From: Malania oleifera
Taxonomy: Eukaryota; Streptophyta; Magnoliopsida; Santalales; Ximeniaceae
NCBI RefSeq assembly: GCF_029873635.1
Contig: NC_080423.1
Location: 87,403,191 to 87,467,190 of the forward strand
DNA: 64,000 bases
Direction of reading: 5' to 3'
A program made the position numbers and the translations under genes. The notes beneath the pieces are model-generated. The model searched no databases and was not told the origin of the DNA. It worked only from the letters and a program-made list of their open reading frames with translations. This document shows, in pieces, positions 36,454 through 46,891 of the stretch (its first letter is position 1; each line of letters starts with the position of its first letter).

Positions 36454-37562
36454 TCATCTTGGTACCCATACTTTCTTGGGTCCGGATGATTTAACAAATG
36501 ATGTTTCTTTTACTTTCCATACTTGTTTAGTTTTCACACCCTTTCTTTTTAATGGACATTCAAACTTTATATGTCCCTTCTTCTTACATGGGTAGCATAT
36601 AGTGTGAGTATAGACATTAGAGGATGTGCTAACATAGTTTTTGGATGCTTTTGTAAAGTATCCTATGTAAAGATTCTTTTTCCTTGTATTTTCAATTCCA
36701 TTGAATCTTATACCTTCTTTATCTAAGGACATTCTTTGTGTGCCAACCATTCTATCAAAGTTTTCTTTTCCTCTTGTGAAATTGTAGATTATTTTAGCTT
36801 GATCTTCAATTTTTCCTTTAAGATTACTGATTTCTGAATTTTCTATATTTTTGCCCTTTTCTTGATTTTGAGATATTTTTCTGATTTTATTCTCTAATTC
36901 AGAAATATATTGATCTTTCTTATTTTCCATAGAGTATTGGGATCTTAAGTCTTCTAATTCCTTCATCAACTTTTCATTCTTACTTTCTAATCTCTTGATT
37001 TTCAAATCTTTTTCTTTTTCAGCAAGATTTTTTGATTCTAACTCTTTGATCACAACTTCATTCTTATTTTCTATTTTCTAAATTTTTAAATATTTTTATC
37101 TTTCAGCAAGTTTAAGGGATTCCAACTCCTTTATTGTACCTTCATTCTTATTTTTCAATGACGTATATTGTTTAATTATTTTGACTAGTTAGGATCTTTT
37201 GAACTTTGAATAATTCATTTTGTAAATCTTCATAAGATGACATGGTCTCATCATTGGATTCATTAGATGAATCACTATTATATTCATTAACCGATTTGGA
37301 TGAAGATTTTTGTTCTTCATCATCGTCTCATGCCATAAAACAAGTATAAGCAACTTCTTTGTTACTTGATTCACTTTCTGAACTACTTGTACTCATATTG
37401 TCCCAAGTAGTGGCTTTGATTGCCTTTTTCTTTTTCTTTTTAGAGTCCTTCTTAAGTTGTGGACACTCTGATTTCATGTGTCCATCTTTCTACAATTATA
37501 ACATGTTAGGGGATCAGCCTTTGATTTTTTCTTACTAGTCTCTTCTTCATCTGATTCTCCCA
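36454..37562 (-). pseudogene. SIRE-like Ty1/copia gag, partial
   Basis: Minus-strand gag C-terminal half. First comes an acidic/lysine-rich stretch with a zinc knuckle (CYNC then GHMKSEC, broken by a frameshift, near 37470-37502). A Ser/Glu/Asp-rich segment follows, then a long charged coiled coil of Glu/Lys/Leu repeats (ELESKN...KIKRLESKNEKL, 36780-37130). A second zinc knuckle, CYPCKKKGHIKFEC, is near 36555-36600, then GPKKVWVPR before the stop at 36454. Two knuckles and a coiled coil are characteristic of SIRE/Maximus gag. The 199-codon stretch 36454-37053 is open; upstream it is broken. Confidence 0.8.
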
Positions 37563-37599
37563 AAATAAAAATTAAAACTTAATCCTTAGACATTGAAGA

Positions 37600-38002
37600 A
37601 CCCAAACTTGACTACTTTAAAAATATGGGACTCAATTAAAATGTCAAAACACAATTAAAATTTTCTGGGACTCAGTTTGAAACAACGGGATTCAACTTAA
37701 GATACCAGGACTCAATTAAAAATACCAGGACTCAAATAAAAATACTGAGACTTGATTTAAAAATATTAGGACTCAAATAAAAATACCGGGACTTGATTAA
37801 AAATATTGGGACTCAATTTAAAATACCGGGACTCAAACAGGATTCCGAGACTCAATTAATTAAGACACCAGGACTCAAATTAAAACTAGTGGGACTCGAT
37901 TTAAAAATACCAAAATTTTCAAACAGGGTCCTCCAATTTTTGGAATTCAAATACACCGGGTTTTCTTGAAAACGACCTAGTTAAAATTGGGGGGTGTCGA
38001 CA
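37600..38002 (+). repeat. 3' end of a long LTR carrying a 22-bp minisatellite
   Basis: About 13 imperfect copies of a 22-bp unit (GGGACTCAATTAAAAATACC) fill 37626-37912. The segment ends AAATTGGGGGGTGTCGACA at 38002, like the end of the solo LTR at 49722 (AATGGGGTGTCTACA). Its start is lost against the SIRE gag remnant. Confidence 0.65.
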
Positions 38003-38741
38003 GTTAATATTTTGCCACATTTTTTGCATTCATTTCAGGCATACACACTACTTTACCAAAATTCTGGATTAGCCTCAAACTCCCCCATGGATGGCTCGGT
38101 AGTAGTGTACAAGGAAGAGGAAATAGAAGTTAGGAGGGAGACAACTTGATTGAAGGAATTGATGTGGTGCTACCAATGCATATTAAAGTTGACACTTGAT
38201 CAAAATCTTTGAAGGAGTTTAGGGAAATCTGGCTAGCTTGACCAACAGAAAGACGATTGAAATTCTCAAAGTTTTATAGTCACAACAGGTTACTATTGTA
38301 TATAATGGTGACCAAAAGGTGATGAAAGCCTTAGTGAATTTTTGGAATCCTTCCTAAATGCTGCTTTAATTCACTTTTGAAGGGATGGGTATAAGCTTGA
38401 CCATAGAAAAGAACACATCATGGTTGCGTTTGATGAAACTGCTTACGCCTTCATTATAAGATGTAAAAGTACAGTGCCAAAGCCTTGTTTAGGAAGGCGA
38501 CGTATAAGGATACAACTTATAGGTATTGGTAAAGCATCATTGTTAAGCTTGAACATGTTAAAGCTTGGTTTGGATCAACTCATTTGTAGCCCTAGATATA
38601 GGTAAATAAGGTAATTAGAGATAAAAATACAGAGATAAACTTACATAAATGCCAAAGTGAAAGTTTGTCACATTATGTAATTGAGTTAAATTTGTTTACA
38701 AGATAGGTTGTATACCTATTAATGCCCCTTTGAGGTCAAAC
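38003..38741. other. Unassigned sequence between two LTR fragments
   Basis: It may be internal retroelement sequence. Plus-strand frames such as the one at 38420-38605 are open for about 60 codons but carry no motif I recognise. Confidence 0.4.
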
Positions 38742-40313
38742 CTGTCGCAATGTCCTGGAAGGAGGACGGAATGGTCAGAGGTGAGAGATATAGTCTTATT
38801 GAATGTTTTATGGAATCGACACTAGCTGGTTATTTACTAAGTTAGGTGCAGTTAGTTCACCTAATTGCTACTTATTGATTGGTTTCTAGACTAATCCTAT
38901 GGTCAAGCAGCCAGTAATCTCGACATGCTTTTACTAAAGTTAGGATCAAGAGTACATTTATGCGAGGGGAAGGTATTAGCACCCCGTGTGCACCTGTTCA
39001 ATCTACAAACAAGACCTAATTAACCGTGAATTAGTTAAAATTGAATCAAATGATATTTAATTAACTCCTAAAAAATCAAATGAACACTAAAATTTTAGAA
39101 GGAAATGCACAAACAAGTGCGCATTAGGAATGTCTAATAAGAACTCCAAAAGAGGGGGTTTTACTAAATAAATTCCCACTTATAATTAATATAGGTGAGG
39201 TCTGAAATACCTCTCCTTTGTTTAATTATTGGGTCACATACATGCACACACTCACAAAATATGTTTATGCAAATATTAAATAAGCCAAATGATCATGCAA
39301 ATGCATCAAAATAAGAAAAAATGATATCCAAAACAATCTCTCTTTTTCTTTTAAAAAAAAAATAATCTATTTTCTAAATTTTTATAGGATTCTAAAAGAA
39401 TTTCCTCCAATTTTATTTATTTATTAGTCTTTTTTTCTTCATTTTTTAGACACCTTAAGCCACAAAATACTCAAGGAATTTTTTTTTCTAATTTTCTTTA
39501 TTTTTTGTGAATTTTCTACAAATTTTCTCAATTTTTTGTATTTTTAATGATTTAGAAAATGATTTTAAATTATTTTTAATGATTTAAAAATTGATTTTAA
39601 ATTATTTTTTTAATTAAAAGAAAAAGGGAATCGTTTCAGGTGGATTCAACCAACACAACGAGGAAGACTCGAGTTGACTCAGGTCATATTTGGTTGGCTT
39701 GATTCAAGAGGAAGGAGGTAGGAAACTATCTAAACCTGCCACATATCGCCTATCTAGGGGTGACATGTGGTAGCCAAGGAGCAGCCTAATCAAAAAATTT
39801 TTTGGAAGTTGATACATAGTAGACGTCATAATGATGTCACCTACGTCATCATCTTACACTTGGCGCACTGTCATGGGTTTAGATCAAAGCACGTAGATAA
39901 TTGAAGTGGTAGCAATCTTGGCATCTATAGAAAGCATAATGCAGACGGACAAAATTGCACCACATCACTGGGTGAATCACCCAATAGACGCGGTCCAGAG
40001 CAAGTCACGTGTCACCCTTCGATGGGTGACACATGGCCGAGTACGTCTTATTTTTTTAATTTAAAAAATAAAAAGATTATTTTCCTTTTATTTTATTTTC
40101 TTTTGTTTCGCAACCCTTCCTTTCTCTCTGCTCTCTAGTTCTATATCTTTGTCTCACTCAACATCTCTCTCTCCTTCACTCTCATCTCTTAGTTCTCTCT
40201 CTTCTCTTAGCCCCCTCTCTTTCTCTCTCATATCTCAGCTCTCTATTTCCCTCTCATCTCTCTGCTCTCTCTCTTTCCCTCTCATCTTTAAGCTCTACTC
40301 TCCTTTATGATCT

Positions 40314-40365
<52 letters not shown>

Positions 40366-40568
40366 TGTGTTCCTCTCATCCCTTCTCTTTATTTCTCATT
40401 TCTTACCTCTTTCTCTTCACTATGTATTCTCTCAAACTCTATGGCCACTACCTTCTTTGATGGACTCTGCAGCCTACGGTGAAGCTAGGTGAGATCTCCT
40501 ACACCTTTTTCTTCTTTCTTCTCTTTTCTGACCTCTTTCTTAGTTTCTCACCTATTAACATACCCTAG

Positions 40569-40632
<64 letters not shown>

Positions 40633-42737
40633 TTGTTTTCTTGCAGGTTGAAGGAGCTCGACCCAACGAAGGCAAAGAGCTTTAAACTCTCTACCTCTCA
40701 CTTAATGGCTAGATCTAAGCCTAGATCATAGTTCCCCTCCTATTTCAGGTATATTTCTCTCTCTTTTCCCTCTTATTTTCTATTTTCTTTTGGTTTTCTA
40801 AGGCATATCTCACATTTCATAGCTAGCCAAATAGGGGTTTAGAGCTGCCTAACCTAGGTATTAACCCAGGTTAAGTTAGGGGAGGTTTAGGCTTGGGTTG
40901 GTTAGGATTAATAAGGTTAGGGGGTATAGTTTAGGGTTCAGTCAAGTTTAGGCTACGGTTAATTGGGCTTGGGTTTAGGTCATTTAGGTTTAGGGTTTAG
41001 TTAGGTTGGACTAGGTCTAACTGGGTTGTGGGCTAGTTGGGCTCAGGTCTAGGTTAGCTCAAGTTGGGCTAGGGTGAGTTTGGCTTGTGTTTAGGTTTTA
41101 GGTTAGTTTTAGCTAAGTTAATTAGGGTAGGGTGGGTAGGTTTTTTTTTTTTTTTTTTCGGGACTTGGTTAGGCCTAGTTGGACTTGATCAGTCTAGGGC
41201 TAGGTCCTAGTTGGGTTAGGCCAAGGGGAGATGGGGCTAGCTGTATAGCTGTAGGGTTTTTATTGGGCTTTAGGCTCTTGGGATGGGTTAGTGAGTCAAG
41301 CCCAGTTGGGCCATAGGTGTTTGGGATTGAGCCAAGTTGATTAGGCTAGGGGCTAGGTCAGTTGACCCAAGTCAAGGTCAATTGACATGTGTGTACGATT
41401 GTCGCAATTGTCATATTTGGGTCATTAGACTCAAGTTGGGTTGACTCAGATCTGGGTCAAACTAGCTCGAGTCCTTTGGTTGGGTGTGGGTTACTATATT
41501 CGGGTATTTTGACTAAGATTTGGATAGTTTGATGTGAGTAATTGGATCAAAGTTTTAGGTTTATGGGTCAAAATTTTTGGTTCTTGACCCGAGCTTGTCT
41601 TGGGATTTTTCAAGGCTTTTTTTTTTTTTTTTGCTTCAATTTTGGTACTTTATGCAAAAATATTGTAGGGTTTTGAGTTTCTAATTATGTATTTTGATGG
41701 GCTTTATTTGGGTGTGTATAGGCAGATCAAAGCCATATGAATTTGATATTTAAATCCACCTCATTTCCTTAGTAACTCAATCCAATCAATTAGAATAATT
41801 TATGAATCTCACAAAAGTAAGATAGAGTCTGGGGTGTACTTACCTCTTAGATCTTTCAAACTCCTCCCCATTTATCCTTTGAGATTCTCCTTACTACTAC
41901 CACTGCCTCAGCTTGCCTCCCTTTTCTTCTTCAATTTACTTTCTCTACCTTTCTTCTCACCAACTCCTTGCCACTTCTTCTTTTTGCTTTCCTCTTTCTT
42001 TCCTTTCTCAGTAGCTCCTTTTGTTCTGGGAAGCCTTTGATTCCTTTTCCTTTCTTCCGGGCAGAGTTCAGCCTCTTCTATTTTTTATCTATTTATCTTC
42101 ACTCTCTATTTCTTTTACTCTGTATAGGAAATTCAACCAGTTCCGCTTTCCTTCTTATGAAGCTCCCATTTATAAATCAGGGAAAATCTAGGGAAGGGCC
42201 TTCATTGGTCCTTCATTTATTAAGGGAAGGGGGTACGGGCCAATTGAGGAAAGTAGACTCTAGGGAGCCTACTCCATTTTACAGCTAGAGAGGGGAGTTG
42301 GTGAGCAAAAGTTCAATGTTGCTTGCAAGGGGAGATAATAAAAGAGCTGGGCTAGGGCAATCTTTCCAAAAAAAATTATTTATTCATTTATTATATTATT
42401 TTATTTAAATCAGCCTCTCCTCAAGTTAGGCCTTAAACCAGGTCTAGTCCACTACGAGCCTTCAATTTCGAAACAAGCCCATCACCAGCCTAATGTTGGC
42501 ATAGGTCCACAATATACCTCAAAATGCAAATGTTTGGTGCAAGATTAGGCCCCCTACTGGGCTGCAACTAGCTTAAATCATATTCTTCTATGTGTGCATG
42601 TGCATGATTTTGGGAGGCAGGCCCAATGAAGCTCCAAGGATGTTGAGGCCTTTTTTATGTAGTTATCAATTTATTTTGGATTTTTGATTGTATTAATGAA
42701 AAATGTATTATTTTAAGAGGACCTAATGCTTGTATAA
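38742..42737 (+). repeat. Probable truncated Tat/Ogre-type LTR and associated CT-rich DNA
   Basis: It begins TGTCGCAATGTCCTGG and contains GCGAGGGGAAGGTATTAGCACCCC at 38968-38991, the same signature as GCGAGGGGAAGGTACGAGCACCCC in the solo LTR at 46892. Downstream are repeated GGGTGACACATGGCCG words (39760-40035), a pyrimidine-rich leader with CT microsatellites (40080-40640), a G-skewed TTAGG/GGTTAGG-rich stretch (40820-41400) and AT-rich DNA. No end of LTR type is visible before the copia LTR at 42738. The left boundary is fair; the extent is a guess. Confidence 0.4.
40316..40635 (+). repeat. Two long (CT)n microsatellites
   Basis: CT runs at about 40317-40362 and 40579-40632 within a broader pyrimidine-rich tract. 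Confidence 0.9.
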
Positions 42738-43155
42738 TGTTGGGAATTACAAGAAAATTCCTGAAACATGTGAGAAACAAAATAGAGAAAGAATACACGC
42801 CAAAGAAAAATCAATCAGACACACAAGACAATATTTACGTGGTTCAGCAATTTTGCCTACGTCCATGGAGTTACAGGGATTTCACTATTATTAGGAAGAA
42901 AATACAGAGAGTGTGGCAGTACAATGCTTTCCCTCTCGCTCTCTCGCGAAGTGTGACCGCATAACCCTAATCACCCAAAAACAATCATTTTATATGCTAC
43001 GCACAGGGTTCCGAATGGGCTACAAAACAGGCAATTTTGCCTTATGGCCCAAGCCTTCACTCCATGGACTAAGCCTTAGGATAGAAATCTCTCATTAAAG
43101 AAAGGTCGGGTCATCATTTATATTGAGCGCAACTAGGCTCCACAAAATCCCAACA
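42738..43155 (-). repeat. 3' LTR of the Tork-like copia element
   Basis: 418 bp, TGTTGGGAATT to AATCCCAACA, with inverted terminal words TGTTGGGA/TCCCAACA. The polypurine tract follows on the plus strand as AATCTCCCACTTGG (43156-43169), i.e. CCAAGTGGGAGATT on the coding strand. Confidence 0.9.
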
Positions 43156-43247
43156 AATCTCCCACTTGGAGACTAGTTCAATCACCAATATCAACTGTAA
43201 TCTTCCAAATGAACCATCCCTCATCCCTGCAACTCATCCTCCCATCC

Positions 43248-46200
43248 TCAAGCTAGAAGACCAACTGAAGCTGTACACATCTTTAGCTTCTCAATAGTAA
43301 CACCCTTAGTCAACATGTCTGCCAGGTTCTTAGATCCACAAATCTTCTCAAGTATTACCAACTTATCTTCATAAAGGTAACAGATAAAGTGGTATTTTTT
43401 ACGTATATGTTTTGACTTTGAAATGAAAAGCCGAATTTTTGGCAAGAAAAATTGCACTCTAACTGTCATTGTGTAGAATGACCATCTTTTGCTTCTTACC
43501 CAATTCGTCTAAGAAACCATGTAGCCAAATCATCTCCTTTCCAGCTTCAGTTGCTACAACATACTCAGCTTCTATAGTAGACAAAGTAACAATCTTTTGC
43601 AAATTTGAAGCCCAAGATGTTGTACCACCTAGAGTAAATCCAAACCCAGTAGTACTCTTTCTGCTATCATTATCACCAACAAAATCAGCATCAACATAAC
43701 CCTGCAGTTTCAAACTTGCACATGTGAAGCAAAGACATGTATATGATAAACCCCTCAGATATCTCAGAATCCACTTGAATGCCTCCCAATGTTGCTTTCC
43801 TGGCCTACTCATGAATTTGCTCACAACTCCCACTGCATATGCAATGTCTGGCCTTGTACACACCATAGCATACATCAAGCTGCCAATAGTTGAGGTGTAG
43901 GGCACCCTTCTCATATGGTCCCTTTCTTCTTTTGTCTTCGGTGACTGTTCCTTGCTTAGTTTGAAATGACTACCTAAGGGTGTGCTCACTGGTTTAGCTT
44001 CATTTATGTTGAACCTACTAAGAATTTTCTTCACATACTCTGACTGTGAAAGCTTCAATGTACCATTAGCCTTTTCTCTAATGACTCTCATTCCAAGGAT
44101 TTTCTTTGCAGCTCCCAAATCCTTCATTACAAACTGTTTTGACAATTGCTTCTTTAGATTATTAATCTCCTCAATGCTAGACCTTGCAATGAGCATATCA
44201 TCTACATATGACAGTAAAATGATGTAAGAATTGTCAAAGAACTTAACATAACAGTGATCAGCTTCACATCTCTTGAACCCAATTTTATGCATAAAACTAT
44301 CAAATTTCTTATATCATTATCTTGGAGCTTGTTTTAGACCATACAAGCTCTTTCTCGGTTTGCAGACTAAATTCTCTTGTACTTGGACAATGAACCCTTC
44401 CGGCTGAATCATGTAGATGTCTTCCTCCAAGTCACCATGAAGGAATGTTGTTTTCACATCTAACTACTCAAGATGTAGATTTTCTGCAGCCACCATTCCC
44501 AGTACCAGTCTAATTGTCGACATCTTAACAACTGGAGAAAATATTTTCGTGAAGCCAATGCCCTCCTTTTGCTAGAACCCTTTAACAACTAATCTGGCTT
44601 TGTAGCGCTTGCTACTATCATGTTCATTCTTTATTCTGTATACCCATTTGTTGTGTAAAGCCTTCTTCCCTACTGGCAATTCGTTTAGTTCCCATGTCTG
44701 ATTCCCTAACAAAGAATCCATCTCATCCTTCATGGCTAACTCTCACTTGCTTGAACTTTCAACCTAAAAGCCGTCATCATAACACTTTGGCTCACCACCA
44801 TCAGTTAGCAAGAGATAATTTAGAGCAGGTGAATAATGCTGTGGAGGTCTAGTGGTCCTGGAAGATCTATGGACCGCAGATACAAGTGTATTCTGATTTG
44901 CCTGTGATTCTACATTCTCCTTATCATCTTCACCCCTTTCTTGGACAGTACTTTCAGTCAACTCATCTAAGTTAACAAACTCAGATTTCTTATGATCTAT
45001 CACTATGACATCGGACACTACAGTTGACCTGTCCTTGTACATAACTTGTTCGTTAAATATCACATTTCTACTTCTAATGATCTCCCTATTTTGTTCATCC
45101 CAAAATCGATACCCAAATTTCTCATCACCATAGCCGATGAAATAGTATATTTTGGACTTTGCATCAAGTTTACTACGAGCATCAGAATCAATATGAACAT
45201 AAGAAACACAACCAAAATCTTTTAAATGAGAAAACTTTGCCTCTTTATTGCTCCAAACCTCTTCAAGAAGTCTGAAGTCCATAGGAACTGAAGGTCCTCA
45301 GTTTATCAGATAAGTTGCAGTACTAACAGCATCAGCCTAGAAATTTTTTGGTAGTCCAGTATGCAACCTCATACTCCTAGCACGCTCAGCCACACCATTC
45401 TACTGTGGTGTCTCAGGAATGATCTTTTCCATTCTGATTCCATATGTAGCACAATACTCTCTAAACCCTCCATCTATGTACTCTCTTCTATTGTTTGACC
45501 TCAAACACTTTACTTTTAATCCTGTCTTTATCTCAACCATAGCCTTGGACCAAGTCCGCGGTGCCATAAACTTGATTCGTACTTGCTTCAGCAACTGCAA
45601 TTGTGTCTCTTAGACTTGAGGTCATGTATAGAGTACTAGATTTCTTTCCACAAGCCAATACTCTGGCTCCCTTTGTAACCTTCCAAGTGCCACCAGAAAA
45701 CAACATTACATGCCCTTCATCATCAAGCTGTCCTACATTTTCAAATTCCTTCTCAGGTTAGGAATATGTTGTACCTTCTCCAGTAACTGAAGAGACCCAT
45801 TAGGCAACAACATCAAGACGTTTCCCATACCCGCAACATCCAATGTTGTACCATCAGCCAAATACACCTTACCAAAATCTTCTGCTACATTGTTCTGTAT
45901 GATTTCATGGTGTGAAGTGGTATGAAACAAAGCCCCTGAGTCCAAAACCCAATCATCAAGTGGACTGTCTACTACAAGTAGTGCATCTTGTACCTCTTCT
46001 GTTACAGCATTAGCAGAATCATCCTCATTCTTCTTTTTAAGGCTTTTGCATTGTCTCCTAAAGTGACCCATTTTCCTGCAGTTCCAGCATTGTCCCTTTT
46101 GGCCATATTTAGATTTACTTCTGTTTCGATTATAGTTTTTGGATTTTGATCTACCCTGATCTGAATTTCAGTCATTACCTTTGCCTCTTGTTTCAAGGTT

Positions 46201-46749
46201 TAGGGCAGAGCCAGATCCTGAGGTTTCACCCGCATCTCTTCTGCGAATCTCCTCAGCCAGAATTAAATCCCATATATCATTATAATTCAGTTTTTCTTTT
46301 CCAGTAGAGTTGCTTATTGACATCCTCATTGCCTCCCAACTGTTTGGCAACGAGGCCAAAATGATCAATGCACGAATCTCATCATCAAAATCAATTTCTA
46401 CAGACAATAATTGATTTGTGATAGTATTAAACTCATTCAGATGTTGTGCTACTGATGCATTCTCTGCCATTTTCAAATTAAATAATTTCTTCATCAGATG
46501 TACCTTGTTATTTGCTGACAGTTTTTCATACATATTGGACAAAGCCTTCATCAGATCTATTGTAGTCTTCTTCTTCACAACGTTGCGTGCAACAGACGTA
46601 GACAGAGTTAATCTTATAACTCTCAGTACCTATTTGTCAAGGAGAGTCTATTCCTCATCCTTCATAGTAGCAGGTTTTTCTCCTAGAAGCGGCAGATGTA
46701 ACTTCTTTCCATAGAGATAATCCTCGATTTGCATCCTCCAAAATCCAAA
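43248..46749 (-). pseudogene. Tork/Tnt1-like gag-pol polyprotein, 5' end missing
   Basis: Coding order on the minus strand: gag (MQIEDYLYGKKLHLPLLG near 46700, KLNYNDIWDLILAEEIRRR near 46250), zinc knuckle CWNCRKMGHFRRQC near 46050-46092, protease WVLDSGALFHTTSH near 45940, integrase (GCVSYVHIDSDARSK near 45190), reverse transcriptase (YVDDMLIA near 44200, VSTPLGSHFKL near 43965), and RNase H (KSTTGFGFTLGG near 43635, LSTIEAEYVVATEAG near 43560) with GSKNLADMLTKGV near 43320. The last 277 codons of pol (43459-44292) are open. Stops or frameshifts interrupt integrase and early reverse transcriptase. It is less decayed than the copia element at 13514. Confidence 0.92.
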
Positions 46750-46769
46750 CACTACAAAAAAAAAAAGGT

Positions 46770-46886
46770 TTTTAGTGACGAAAGTATTAGTGACGATTTC
46801 AGAACCGTCACTAAGAGTGTTGTATTAGTCACAGTTCTTCAGAACTGTCACTAATAGTGTAAGCATTAGTGACAGTTTTAGCAGTC
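46770..46886 (+). repeat. CACTA subterminal repeats, outer part
   Basis: Inverted pairs of TTAGTGACG / CGTCACTAA occur every 20-40 bases. They are the likely binding sites of the second CACTA protein, as with TNPA in En/Spm. They continue at 49728 after the inserted LTR. Confidence 0.85.
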
Positions 46887-46891
46887 GTCAC

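Larger units (their letters stand above)
42738..46749 (-). mobile_element. Ty1/copia (Tork/Tnt1-like) retrotransposon, minus strand, cut by a CACTA
   Basis: A 3' LTR (42738-43155), a polypurine tract and most of gag-pol are present, all on the minus strand. The reading stops inside the N-terminal part of gag, exactly where the CACTA terminus begins at 46750. The rest of gag and the 5' LTR should therefore lie on the far side of the CACTA, beyond this window. Confidence 0.92.

Noticed and set aside
40970..41010. Interstitial telomere repeat (TTTAGGG words)
   Set aside because: Only isolated units occur in a generally G-skewed stretch, not a tandem run.
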